Below, one piece after another: positions 36,672-47,892 of a stretch of DNA of 64,000 nucleotides. Position 1 is the first letter of the stretch. The number at the start of each line of letters is the position of its first letter. The translations under genes and the position numbers were made by a program. The stretch lies in NCBI RefSeq assembly GCF_002101585.1, contig NZ_LQOT01000024.1:124001-188000 (forward strand), read 5' to 3'. The notes beneath the pieces were generated by a model. The model did no database searches and was not told where the DNA came from. It was given only the letters and a program-made list of their open reading frames with translations. The DNA comes from Mycolicibacter engbaekii (lineage in GTDB: Bacteria > Actinomycetota > Actinomycetes > Mycobacteriales > Mycobacteriaceae).

Positions 36672-39007
36672 GGCCGGCCCTTGCCGGTGGGCGTGGCGTC
36701 CGCGGTGACCTCGGTGTAGAGCGGATGGTCCGGCAACTCGTCAACCGTGTCCCCGGAGCGGAAGTTGCGCAGCGCAATCCAGGCGATCCAGACGAAGGGC
36801 ACCACGCCGGCCCCGATCAGGATCGCATCACCGGGCAGGCGCATCCATTCCAGCAGGGTGTTGCCGGGCTGGGTGAGGTAACCCAGGGAGCGGGCCTCGA
36901 AGTACCCGGCGTTGACGGAATGGAACAGCTGCAGCACGCCCAGCGGCAGCAGGGTCACGAACACCATCCACACCAGGCCGATGTTCATGCCCCAGAAGGA
37001 GAGCCGGGCCAGCTTGTTCGGCCACTTGTCGGCCGGGATCACGTAGCGGAACGCGAACATCGCCAGCGCCACCGCGAGCATGCCGTACACCCCGAACATC
37101 GCGGCGTGGGCGTGGTTGGCGGTCAGCGCGGTGCCGATCTCGTAGTAGGACACCACCGGCAGGTTGACCAGGAACCCGAAGATGCCCGCGCCCAGGAAGT
37201 TCCAGAACCCGACGGCGACCAGGAACATCACCGCCCAGCGCGCCGGGAAGTTGTTCTGCTCACCGGCTTCCTGGCGTGCACCCAGCTGCAGGAACGCCCA
37301 GGCCTCCACGGTCAGGAAGGTCAGCGGGATGACTTCGGCCGCCGAGAAGAACGCGCCCAGCGCCATGTGCTCCACCGGTGTGCCGGAGAAGTACAGGTGG
37401 TGCATGGTGCCGATCACTCCGCCGGCCGAGTACAAGATGATGTCGAGGAAGATGACCAGCAATGCGACCCGCTCGCGGACCACTCCGAGCAGGACGAACA
37501 TGTAGGCCACCATCGCGGTGGTGAACAGCTCCAGGAAGTCCTCCACCCACAGGTGCACCATCCAGAACCGCCAGAAGTCGGCCACCGAGAAATGTGCTTC
37601 GCTGCCGGCCAGCAGGCTGGCCGCGTAGAACGTCGGGATGGCCAGGCCGGTGAAGAAGAACATCCAGGGCAGGTTCATCTTCGAGGTGGTAGCCAGCTTC
37701 GAGCGCATCCCGCGCCAGATGATGACGATCCACCAGAACAGGCAGACGATCAGCAGCACCTGGAACACGCGCGGCAGGTCCAGAAACTCCCACTGCTGCG
37801 ATACCGGCGTGCCCGGCTTGATCACACCGAAGATCGACAGCGCCTCGAAGGTCAGCGAGCCGAACACCACCACTGCCAGCCCCCCGAGCAGCCCGTAGAC
37901 CAGGAGTGACTGCTTGCCGGGTTCGCGGCGGGTGATGAAGGGCACCAGGAAGATTCCGCCGGCCAAAAACGCCGCCGCGGTCCAGAACAGGGACAGTTGC
38001 AGGTGCCAGGTTCGGGCCAGGTTGTAGGGCAGGATCTTGGCGAGGTCGATCCCGTAGAACTCCGAGAGATCCGCGCGATAGTGCTCGACGGCGCCGCCGA
38101 GCACGACCTGGGCCAGGAACAGCACCGCCACCACGGCGAAGATCCAGATCGCCGCGCGCTGCGAGCGGGTCAGCGGCACCTCGCCCGGCTGACGGAAGTG
38201 CAGCTTGGTCGACTCGGTGCCGTGCCAGCCGATGTCCTGGCTCCAGCGGCCGTAGACGGTGAACATGACCCCGATGCCGCCCAGCAGCATGATCAGCGAC
38301 AACACCGACCACACCACGACCGAGCCGGTGGGGCCGTTGTCCACGCGCGGCTCGGCGGGCCAGTTGTTGGTGTAGCTGTAGCTGTGGCCGGGCCGCTCGG
38401 CGGCGGCCGCCCACGCGGTCCAGGCGAAGAAAGCGGTCAGGTCCCGGATCTCCCCGGAGTCGGTGATCAGGTGGGGCAGCAGGCCGTATTTGGTGGAGGC
38501 CTCGCCGAAGTAGTCGGCGTAGTGCTGCTGGATCTTCTCGAACGCCTTGACCTGCTTGTCGGTGAACACCAGGGTCTTGGTGTCGGCGTCGTAGCGGTTG
38601 GTCCTGAACTCGGCGACCACGTCGTCGTGTGGGTTTGCCACGCCCTGCGCCCGGAACTGCTCGGCCACGTCTTCGGTGGCCAGCCGCAGATACTCGGCGG
38701 TGTAGTCGGGTCCCAGGTAGGCGCCGTGACCCAGCACCGATCCGTACTGCATGAGGCCACGGGCCTGATACAGCTGCTGGCCACGGGTGATGTCGGCTCC
38801 GGAGAACAGCTCTTGCCCGGACTCGGTGGTGACGCGCGCCGGCATCGGCATCGACGCGGTGTAGGTGCGGTAGGCCAGGATTCCCATCACCAGGAAACCG
38901 AAGATCATGACCAGGGCCACGCCCTGTGCCCACCCCTTGCCGACCAGCGCCGCGCTGCGGCCGGAACCGCTGGTGGGGGCGCCTGACTCCGTCGCATCGG
39001 TGCTCAT
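36668..39007 (-). CDS. norZ: Quinol-dependent nitric oxide reductase, single-subunit qNOR
   Basis: qNOR reduces two NO to N2O with electrons from menaquinol, in denitrification or NO detoxification. The 779-residue protein has the N-terminal extension with a soluble domain (residues about 45-250) that replaces NorC, and the 12-helix heme-copper oxidase-like core. Heme and FeB histidines are visible in FWMVHLWVEDFLELF, IGTMHHLYFSG, NHAHAAMFGVYGM and the NLARTWHLQLSLFW region. The length fits the NorZ class. It begins 12 bases downstream of a large inverted repeat and heads a three-gene overlapping operon. It is absent from M. tuberculosis. Confidence 0.95.
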   Translation of the reverse strand: MSTDATESGAPTSGSGRSAALVGKGWAQGVALVMIFGFLVMGILAYRTYTASMPMPARVTTESGQELFSGADITRGQQLYQARGLMQYGSVLGHGAYLGPDYTAEYLRLATEDVAEQFRAQGVANPHDDVVAEFRTNRYDADTKTLVFTDKQVKAFEKIQQHYADYFGEASTKYGLLPHLITDSGEIRDLTAFFAWTAWAAAAERPGHSYSYTNNWPAEPRVDNGPTGSVVVWSVLSLIMLLGGIGVMFTVYGRWSQDIGWHGTESTKLHFRQPGEVPLTRSQRAAIWIFAVVAVLFLAQVVLGGAVEHYRADLSEFYGIDLAKILPYNLARTWHLQLSLFWTAAAFLAGGIFLVPFITRREPGKQSLLVYGLLGGLAVVVFGSLTFEALSIFGVIKPGTPVSQQWEFLDLPRVFQVLLIVCLFWWIVIIWRGMRSKLATTSKMNLPWMFFFTGLAIPTFYAASLLAGSEAHFSVADFWRFWMVHLWVEDFLELFTTAMVAYMFVLLGVVRERVALLVIFLDIILYSAGGVIGTMHHLYFSGTPVEHMALGAFFSAAEVIPLTFLTVEAWAFLQLGARQEAGEQNNFPARWAVMFLVAVGFWNFLGAGIFGFLVNLPVVSYYEIGTALTANHAHAAMFGVYGMLAVALAMFAFRYVIPADKWPNKLARLSFWGMNIGLVWMVFVTLLPLGVLQLFHSVNAGYFEARSLGYLTQPGNTLLEWMRLPGDAILIGAGVVPFVWIAWIALRNFRSGDTVDELPDHPLYTEVTADATPTGKGRP

Positions 39008-39018
39008 GACGGGACGCT

Positions 39019-39052
39019 AACAGTATCGAGGACGAATGTTCTCGAAACTGTT
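39019..39052. promoter_or_regulatory. Inverted repeat with 12-bp arms directly upstream of norZ
   Basis: AACAGTATCGAG (39019-39030) and CTCGAAACTGTT (39041-39052) are reverse complements at 11 of 12 positions, separated by 10 bases. The left arm lies 12 bases before the norZ ATG. It could be an operator for an NO- or oxygen-responsive repressor, or a 5'-UTR hairpin in the norZ mRNA. It does not match the consensus I know for FNR, NorR or DevR. Confidence 0.7.
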
Positions 39053-39171
39053 GGCGACCACCGGAATTTGGGGCCGGGCGTTAGTTTCTCTGTGGACCAA
39101 ATACCCCTTGACGCCGCAGCAGCGCATACCTTAGTGGCGGTCCGCGACGCGGACCGGAAAGGACTCACACC

Positions 39172-39846
39172 ATGCCCCGACTCCGCGAGATCCCGCGCTC
39201 CGAAGTGACCGACAAGCAGATTCTGTTCTTCTACGACCGGCTGTTCGGCGAGGGCGTCGACCCGGTGGAGCACACAGATCCCGAAGCGCCCACCGGCGGG
39301 CCCGGGGGCTACCGCACCATCCACGGCACGCCGGGGGACTGGTGGACGGTGTTCGCCCAGGCGCCCGCGGTGTTCTCCCACGCGGTGCGCGGATTCGCCC
39401 TGTATCGCAACGCCACGCTGGACCCACTGCTGCGCGAGCTCGGTCAGGCCCGTGCCGGCTATGGGCGCGGCAGCCAGTTCGTCTACTCCCAGCACTGCAA
39501 GCAGATGCGTTCCCTGGGCATGTCCGAGGAGAAGATCGCCGCCTTGCCGTCCTGGCAGGTCAGCGACGCCTTCACCGGGCTCGAGCGGGCGGTGCTGGCC
39601 TACACCGATGCCCTGGTCTATGACGGCGGACGGGTTTCCGACGAGATCTTCGCGGTGCTCAAGGCAAACCTCTCGGACCCCGAAATCCTGGAGTTGACCT
39701 ACATCACCTGCATGTATGACATGCACTCCATCATCTGTCGCGCGTTGCGCCTGGAGTTCGACGATCGGCCCGAGCTGATCGAGGAGGTCCAGGTTCCCGA
39801 GGGCATGCACGTCGCGGACCTCTCGGCTGACCTGGCCGGACAGTGA
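39172..39846 (+). CDS. Carboxymuconolactone decarboxylase (CMD/AhpD-fold) family protein
   Basis: The 224-residue protein has an AhpD-like fold signature: VFAQAPAVFSHAVRGFALYR, then ELGQARAGYGRGSQFVYSQH with CKQMRSLGMSEEKI, and the C-terminal helices LSDPEILELTYITCMYDMHS. The paired CxxC of true AhpD peroxidases is not present; only a single His-Cys (QHCK) remains at that position, so peroxidase activity is unlikely. Family members include lactone decarboxylases and proteins of unknown role. AAGGA ends about ten bases before the ATG. It is divergent from norZ, sharing the intergenic inverted repeat. Confidence 0.83.
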   Translation: MPRLREIPRSEVTDKQILFFYDRLFGEGVDPVEHTDPEAPTGGPGGYRTIHGTPGDWWTVFAQAPAVFSHAVRGFALYRNATLDPLLRELGQARAGYGRGSQFVYSQHCKQMRSLGMSEEKIAALPSWQVSDAFTGLERAVLAYTDALVYDGGRVSDEIFAVLKANLSDPEILELTYITCMYDMHSIICRALRLEFDDRPELIEEVQVPEGMHVADLSADLAGQ

Positions 39847-39882
39847 CGGCGGGTTGTCGGTAGCGCGGCGCAAGATCGGCGT

Positions 39883-40530
39883 GTGCTCGACGCGGTGCTT
39901 CCCCTGCAGTGCGGGGGCTGCGGTGCGCCCGGCGCCCGCTGGTGTGCCGCCTGCGCCGCCCAGCTGAGCGTCGGGCCGGCCCATCCCCGGGTGGTCGTCC
40001 CAAGGCTGGACCCGCAGGTGCCGGTGTTCGCTCTCGGCCGCTACGCCGGGGCCCGCCGGCAGGCCATCGTCGCGGTCAAGGAACGGGGGCGTAGCGACCT
40101 CGTCGCGCCGCTGGCATGCGTCCTGGGTGCAGCGCTGCAGCGGCTGCTGAGCTGGCAGTTGCTGGAGCTGCCGGTGACGATCGTTCCCGCGCCCACCCGC
40201 GCCGGCGCCGCCCGGCGGCGGGGAGGCGATCCGGTGACGCGGATCGCTGCGGCGGTGGCGGACCGCGAGTGCGGCATCACAGTGGCGCCGGTACTGCGAA
40301 TGCGGGCGCTGACGCGCGACTCGGTCGGGTTGGGGGCCGGCGCCCGGGAACGCAACGTCGCCGGCCGGGTGGTGCTGCGCCGGCGGCGGCTGGCGGGCAT
40401 CCGCGGCGCCGGCGATGTCGTGCTCGTCGACGACGTCGTCACCACGGGTGCCACGCTGGCCGAGTCGGTTCGGGTGCTGTGTCAAGCCCGTCTGCCGGTC
40501 GCGGCCGCACTTGTGATCGCGTCGGTATGA
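39883..40530 (+). CDS. ComF-family phosphoribosyltransferase (Rv3242c-like)
   Basis: The 215-residue protein has an N-terminal zinc-ribbon with two CxxC pairs (LQCGGCG and WCAACAAQL) and a C-terminal PRTase domain with the PRPP motif VVLVDDVVTTGATLAES at about residues 181-197. ComF proteins are linked to DNA uptake in competent bacteria, but in mycobacteria the role is unproved. In M. tuberculosis the gene follows lpqB and Rv3243c and precedes hpf; here it marks the right border of the 14-kb insertion. The start is a GTG with a poor ribosome site; an alternative GTG two bases upstream is out of frame. Confidence 0.88.
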   Translation: MLDAVLPLQCGGCGAPGARWCAACAAQLSVGPAHPRVVVPRLDPQVPVFALGRYAGARRQAIVAVKERGRSDLVAPLACVLGAALQRLLSWQLLELPVTIVPAPTRAGAARRRGGDPVTRIAAAVADRECGITVAPVLRMRALTRDSVGLGAGARERNVAGRVVLRRRRLAGIRGAGDVVLVDDVVTTGATLAESVRVLCQARLPVAAALVIASV

Positions 40531-40660
40531 GATGGGTTCCAAATGGGTGTGCCAAACCAGTGGCACGTATCGGGCGGCATGGCTACGGTCGTCATCATGA
40601 GGTCCCCGGGACCGTAGAGCGGCATCAGTTCGTGGTCGAGACGACAGGAGAGTGTCGAGC

Positions 40661-41353
40661 ATGGCAAATCAGTTTGTGGAAACCCGGCCGGCGTCCGCCG
40701 ACGCCGACGAGCGGCCCGAGCAGTCGGGCGCGGAGATCGTGGTCAAGGGCCGCAACGTCGAGATTCCTGACCATTTCCGGGTTTACGTGTCGCAGAAGCT
40801 GGCCCGCCTGGAGCGGCTGGACCGCTCGATTCGCCTGTTTGACGTCGAGCTCAAACACGCCAACAACCGGCGCCAGCGAAAGTCCTGCCAGCGGATCGAC
40901 ATCACCGCGCACGGCCGTGGGCCGGTGGTTCGCGGGGAGGCCCGGGCCGACAGCTTCTACGCCGCCTTCGAGGCCGCGATCGACCGACTGGAGAGCCGGC
41001 TGCGTCGCGACAAGGGGCGGCGCAACGTCTCCTACGGAGACAAAACACCGGTGTCGGTGGCCGAGGCCACCGGGGTCGGCAATTTGGACCCGGCGTTCTT
41101 GGCGGGTGCCTTCGAGCGGGGCGGCACCGCCGAACCCGACCGCCGTGACGACAGCGAGGGCTACGGCCACGAGCCCGGCCGGATCGTGCGCACCAAGGAA
41201 CACACCGCCACGCCCATGTCTGTCGACGACGCGCTCTACGAGATGGAGCTCGTCGGGCACGATTTCTTCCTGTTCCATGACAAGGAGACCGATCAGCCTT
41301 CGGTCGTCTACCGGCGGCATGCCTACGACTACGGGCTGATCCGCCTGGTCTGA
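40661..41353 (+). CDS. hpf: Long-form ribosome hibernation promoting factor
   Basis: Long HPF binds the 30S decoding site and dimerises ribosomes in stationary phase or hypoxia. The 230-residue protein has the N-terminal S30AE domain (residues about 28-130: IVVKGRNVEIPDHFRVYVSQ, FDVELKHANNRRQRKSCQRI, AAFEAAIDRLESRLRRDKGR). After a flexible linker comes the C-terminal dimer domain (TPMSVDDALYEMELVGHDFF and VYRRHAYDYGLIRLV). ATG 40661 is preferred because CAGGAG lies ten bases upstream, whereas GTG 40652 would sit almost on it. It is followed by secA1 after 109 bases. Confidence 0.95.
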   Translation: MANQFVETRPASADADERPEQSGAEIVVKGRNVEIPDHFRVYVSQKLARLERLDRSIRLFDVELKHANNRRQRKSCQRIDITAHGRGPVVRGEARADSFYAAFEAAIDRLESRLRRDKGRRNVSYGDKTPVSVAEATGVGNLDPAFLAGAFERGGTAEPDRRDDSEGYGHEPGRIVRTKEHTATPMSVDDALYEMELVGHDFFLFHDKETDQPSVVYRRHAYDYGLIRLV

Positions 41354-41397
41354 GGGCAGGCCCTCGCACGCTGCGTTGGCGGCGCATTACCGCCCTC

Positions 41398-41425
41398 GGT
41401 GACGGTGTCACCTACCATGGGTGAC
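41398..41425 (+). promoter_or_regulatory. Mutually exclusive hairpins in the secA1 leader region
   Basis: GGTGAC (41398-41403), GTCACC (41407-41412) and GGTGAC (41420-41425) occur in a row. The central arm can pair with either flanking arm, with a 3-base loop on the left or a 7-base loop on the right. This arrangement, 38 bases upstream of the secA1 start, could act as a conformational switch or as overlapping operator half-sites. Confidence 0.45.
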
Positions 41426-41462
41426 GCTCGTAAATGCCGAAGACTGAGTAGGGGACATAGCC

Positions 41463-44258
<2,796 letters not shown>

Positions 44259-44261
<3 letters not shown>

Positions 44262-44279
44262 GGCACCGACTCGGCCTCA
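44259..44279. terminator. Hairpin across convergent secA1 and Rv3235-like stops
   Basis: TGAGGC (44259-44264) pairs with GCCTCA (44274-44279) across a 9-base loop. The arms contain both stop codons, so it could serve as a bidirectional terminator. The 6-bp stem is short and has no U-tract. Confidence 0.35.
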
Positions 44280-44825
44280 CCCGATGTGCAGTGCGACGAC
44301 CTGCCACGCGGTGTCGGTGCGGCTTCCGGGGACCGACTCCACGCGGCAGGCCAGCGCATGCGTGCGCCGTCCGCGCCGGTAGGTGCCGAAGACCTCCACG
44401 GCGCGAGCCACCTCACCCGAACCTGCCGGTTGCACACGCACCCGTACCAGGGTGGCCGGTTCGACCCGGCCCGCGGGTGCGGCCAGGCGCACCGCCAGCA
44501 CGGCGTCGGCCAGTCCCGCGGCCAGCAGCCCAAACAGGTGTGCCGCGGGCCGGCGCCCGTCCAGTACCTCCAGGACGCGGCGCAGGGCGGCGTCGGCGAA
44601 CATCGCCGCCGATCGCAACTGCGGCGGTAGCACCGTGCGAGCCGGACGTGCGGGACGAGTCCGGCCAGGATGCCCGTGGCGCACCCGGACGCACGCCGAG
44701 GGCACCGCTGAACGTCCGGGCCGAGCCGGTGGTGCCGGGCGGGCCGGTGGTTCGTAGTCGCCCAACGGCGCGACGGTCGGGCGCTGGGGCAGGCAGGGGT
44801 CGGCAGGCACGGCAACTCTCCACAT
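44277..44825 (-). CDS. Rv3235-like family protein
   Basis: The product from ATG 44825 has 182 residues (an ATG at 44879 would add 18). Its N-terminal third is Pro/Arg-rich, with TVAPLGDYEPPARPAPPARP. The C-terminal domain starts RSAAMFADAALRRVLEVLDG and runs through HLFGLLAAGLADAVLAVRLA to the end. This two-part layout, a conserved YEPP-type linker followed by a compact alpha-plus-beta domain, is that of the actinobacterial Rv3235 family. The gene is found next to secA in many actinobacteria, but I know of no tested function. No signal peptide or membrane segment is evident. Confidence 0.75.
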   Translation of the reverse strand: MWRVAVPADPCLPQRPTVAPLGDYEPPARPAPPARPGRSAVPSACVRVRHGHPGRTRPARPARTVLPPQLRSAAMFADAALRRVLEVLDGRRPAAHLFGLLAAGLADAVLAVRLAAPAGRVEPATLVRVRVQPAGSGEVARAVEVFGTYRRGRRTHALACRVESVPGSRTDTAWQVVALHIG

Positions 44826-45012
44826 TCGGTCCGGGCGGCGGGCCTGCTGGAGAGTGGCAGGGCGTGTGCGCCCGATCATCGCACAACGGCGGCACGCGCG
44901 TATTCGCGTGCGCCGCATCGGGCGGGCGGGCTACCGTGAGCGGCAGTGTATTTCTCCGATCCCCGGGGCTGGTTCAGCGCCCGGCCGGATCGATTCAGCA
45001 GGGAGGGCCGCG

Positions 45013-46407
45013 ATGGTGAACCGGCTGTCGGCGTCGGAGGCCTCTTTCTACCGGCTGGAGAACACCACCACGCCGATGTACGTGCAGTCGCTGTTCATTC
45101 TGCGTAACCCGCGTGGCGGACTGGGCTACGACAAACTGCTGGAGACCATCGAGCAGCGGTTGCCGCAGATCCCGCGCTACCGGCAGACCATCCACGAAGT
45201 CACCCTGGGCCTGGCCCGCCCGGTGTGGGTCGACGACCACGAATTCGACATCACCTATCACGTAAGGCATCTGGCGGTACCGTCCCCCGGCAGCGATCGG
45301 CAGCTGCATGAGCTGATCGCGCGGCTGGGACAACAACCGCTGGACCGGGCCCGGCCGCTGTGGGCTGTCTACCTGATCGAAGGGCTGGCCGACAACCGGA
45401 TCGCTGTCTACATCAAGTCGCACCAGGCGTTGGTCAACGGCATGGCGGCTCCGGCGATGGGGCATGTGCTGGTGGACCGCACTCAACGTCCGCCACCGTT
45501 CGACGAAGACATCTGGGTGCCACGCGACGAGCCCGGCGCCGTGGAACTGGTTCTCGGCGCGCTCGGGGACTGGGTGGCCGAGCCGCGCAGCCAGCTGCAG
45601 GCGGTGGGGACGACGGTGGGCGGTCCGCTGGCCTGGGCGGGCCGCAAGACCTTCGATGCGCTGCGGGCCATCGTCCGCGGCACCGCTCCGGAAAGCCCGC
45701 TCAACACCCAGGTTTCGCAGAACCGTCTGTTCACGGTGGCACGCGGCTCGCTGGAGGACTACCGAAAGGTCCGGGCTCGCTATGAGTGCGCCATCAACGA
45801 CGTCGTGCTCGCCGTGATCACCGGAGCGCTGCGGAACTGGTTGCTGGCCCGTGGGGAGCCGGTCGGGCCGACGCGCACGGTTCGGGCCCTGGCGCCGTTG
45901 TCGGTGTACCCCGGCCACGAGATCGACTCCGCCGGCCAGCCCATCGGTGCCGTGACGCCTTTCCTAGTGGATCTTCCGGTGGGAGAACCCAATCCGGTAG
46001 TGCGGCTCTCCCAGATCGCTTATGCCACCGAATCGCATCCCACCTCGACCGGGCTGGTGGATGCCCGCACCATCCTGACGGTGGCGGGTTTTGCCCCACC
46101 GACCCTGCACGCGATGGGTGTGCGGGTCGCGACCGCCTATGCCGGGTTCTCCGGGCGGGTGTTCAATCTGCTGATCACCAATGCGCCGGGTTCGCAACGA
46201 CAGCTCTATGTGTGCGGCGCCAAGTTGCTCGAGACCTACAGCGTGCCGCCGCTGCTGCCGAACAAGGCCCTGGCGATCGGGGTGACGTCCTACAACGGCA
46301 CGCTGTACTTCGGTGTCAATGCCGACCGCAAGGCGATGAGCGATGTCGGCATGGTCTCGGCCCTGCTGGACGAGTCCTTGGCCGAACTGTTGGAGTCAGC
46401 ACAGTGA
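45013..46407 (+). CDS. Wax ester synthase / diacylglycerol acyltransferase (Tgs3-type, intact)
   Basis: WS/DGAT enzymes make triacylglycerol and wax esters for carbon storage in dormancy. The 464-residue protein has the N-terminal RLSASEASFYRLE motif, the condensation-like active-site region, NAPGSQRQLYVCG for the family's NVPGP segment, and a C-terminal TSYNGTLYFGVNADRKAM. The usual catalytic HHxxxDG is altered: here it reads SHQALVNG, with His137 kept, the first His replaced by Ser, and Asn142 in place of Asp. In M. tuberculosis H37Rv the equivalent locus is annotated as two genes (Rv3234c, Rv3233c); here it is one frame. GGGAGGG lies five bases before the ATG, and ppk2 overlaps its stop. 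Confidence 0.88.
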   Translation: MVNRLSASEASFYRLENTTTPMYVQSLFILRNPRGGLGYDKLLETIEQRLPQIPRYRQTIHEVTLGLARPVWVDDHEFDITYHVRHLAVPSPGSDRQLHELIARLGQQPLDRARPLWAVYLIEGLADNRIAVYIKSHQALVNGMAAPAMGHVLVDRTQRPPPFDEDIWVPRDEPGAVELVLGALGDWVAEPRSQLQAVGTTVGGPLAWAGRKTFDALRAIVRGTAPESPLNTQVSQNRLFTVARGSLEDYRKVRARYECAINDVVLAVITGALRNWLLARGEPVGPTRTVRALAPLSVYPGHEIDSAGQPIGAVTPFLVDLPVGEPNPVVRLSQIAYATESHPTSTGLVDARTILTVAGFAPPTLHAMGVRVATAYAGFSGRVFNLLITNAPGSQRQLYVCGAKLLETYSVPPLLPNKALAIGVTSYNGTLYFGVNADRKAMSDVGMVSALLDESLAELLESAQ

Positions 46408-47234
46408 GCGACGACGAATTTGCCTCCGCCTCAAGGCGGCTCGCCGACGATGTGTACGAGAAAGAACTGCTGCGCCTGCAGAGCGAGTTCGTCAAACTCC
46501 AGGAATGGGTTCGCGCAACCGGCACCCGGGTGGTGGTGATCTTCGAAGGCCGTGACGCCGCCGGCAAGGGCGGCGTCATCAAGCGCATCACCGAATACCT
46601 GAGCCCACGCACGGTGCGCATCGCCGCCCTTCCGGCACCTACCGAGCGGGAACGGGGCCAGTGGTATTTCCAGCGCTACGTCGCACACCTGCCGGCCAGC
46701 GGTGAGATCACGCTCTTCGACCGGTCCTGGTACAACCGGGCCGGGGTGGAGAAGGTGATGGGCTTTTGTACCGCCGATGAGCATGCGCGCTTCCTCAAGC
46801 AGGTGCCGGTGTTCGAGCAGCTGCTGATCGACGACGGAATCCTCTTGCGCAAGTACTGGTTTTCGGTTTCTCAGGCCGAGCAGTTGCGCCGGTTCCGTAA
46901 GCGTCGCAACGATCCGCTGCGGCAGTGGAAGCTCTCGCCGATGGATCTGGAGGCACTGCACCGCTGGGAGGACTATTCGCGGGCCCGCGACGAGATGATG
47001 GCCCACACCGATACGGCGTCAAGCCCCTGGTACGTGGTCGAGTCCGAGGTGAAGGCCCATGCCCGGCTCAACATGATGGCGCACCTGCTGCGGTCGATTC
47101 CGTATCGGGAGGTGGAGCGCCAGCGCGTGGACTTGCCGAAAAAGCCGGTCGTCACCGGCTTTTACCAGCGTCCCGACCGCAGCCACTATCGGTACGTCGA
47201 GGACTACGCCGCCACCCTGCTCGACGACTCGTGA
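46404..47234 (+). CDS. ppk2: Polyphosphate kinase 2 family protein
   Basis: PPK2 transfers phosphate between polyphosphate and nucleoside diphosphates, mainly making GTP in mycobacteria. The 276-residue single-domain protein has Walker A EGRDAAGKGG at about residues 48-57, RIAALPAPTERERGQWYFQRY, Walker B with FDRSWYNRAGVE and the lid region YWFSVSQAEQLRRFRKRRND. A C-terminal YRYVEDYAATLL closes the fold. The GTG start overlaps the WS/DGAT stop (GTGA), so lipid storage and polyphosphate metabolism are co-expressed. The Rv3232c orthologue has the same position. Confidence 0.94.
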   Translation: MSDDEFASASRRLADDVYEKELLRLQSEFVKLQEWVRATGTRVVVIFEGRDAAGKGGVIKRITEYLSPRTVRIAALPAPTERERGQWYFQRYVAHLPASGEITLFDRSWYNRAGVEKVMGFCTADEHARFLKQVPVFEQLLIDDGILLRKYWFSVSQAEQLRRFRKRRNDPLRQWKLSPMDLEALHRWEDYSRARDEMMAHTDTASSPWYVVESEVKAHARLNMMAHLLRSIPYREVERQRVDLPKKPVVTGFYQRPDRSHYRYVEDYAATLLDDS

Positions 47235-47253
47235 GGAACGGCGCGTGACCCGC

Positions 47254-47706
47254 TCAGAGCCGGACGAGGGTGAACGGATAGCTGAAGCTACCCGCCGGCG
47301 CCCCATCGCAGCCGGTGGCAAACGACGACGTCAGCGTCCCCTGCAACGTGTTCGCATCCCAGGAGTACACATCGTGGGTCGCGATGACCGGACCGTAGTA
47401 GATGTTGCCGCACCGTAGCCCATCGGGAACGTCGACGGCCAGGGTGTAACGGCCGTCGGAGATACGCGCGTCGCCGGAGTATTCGAACGCCTTGGCCACC
47501 GGCATGGGTATCGCGCTGATGTGCACGCAGTCGGTCCGACCGCTGATACATCGAGACACGGCCCAGGTCCACGTGTGGAAGTCGTTGCGCTCCGGGATAA
47601 CCAGTTGGTAGTTGGCGAAGAACGGCTCGGCGTGGCTCAGCGGTGCCGCGATCAGCAAAGGGATCATCAGCGCTGAAAGGGCACCGAAGAGGCGCGCAGT
47701 CTTCAC
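47254..47706 (-). CDS. Secreted protein of unknown function, left flank of the mce locus
   Basis: The 150-residue product from GTG 47706 has a clear signal peptide (KTARLFGALSALMIPLLIAA followed by PLSHA, probable cleavage after Ala25). The mature part has four cysteines (SRCISGRTDC, LRCGNIYYG, ATGCDGAP) suited to two disulfides, and ends SYPFTLVRL. GGAGGA lies five to six bases before the GTG, a strong ribosome site. It is weakly reminiscent of the secreted protein at 57166-57678, which has comparable Cys spacing and a PFKL-type end. No enzymatic motif is seen. Confidence 0.8.
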   Translation of the reverse strand: MKTARLFGALSALMIPLLIAAPLSHAEPFFANYQLVIPERNDFHTWTWAVSRCISGRTDCVHISAIPMPVAKAFEYSGDARISDGRYTLAVDVPDGLRCGNIYYGPVIATHDVYSWDANTLQGTLTSSFATGCDGAPAGSFSYPFTLVRL

Positions 47707-47892
47707 CTGAATCCTCCATCGCAGGTCTTGGGGGATACGTTCCCGCCCGACCAGCCTCGGCGCCGCGACGCTTCCCGGTAGGTGGGACATCGTGTGTCGG
47801 CGGACACCTTCGGCTGTCAACGTGTCCTGTGGCCGCCGCCGAGTCGGGCGGAACGGTGACAGGTCGAACCACCAGCGAAGGGTTTGCGGTAC

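Noticed and set aside
36560..37909. 449-codon plus-strand frame opposite norZ
   Set aside because: Its His/Gln/Glu-rich composition arises from reading norZ backwards; there is no start context.
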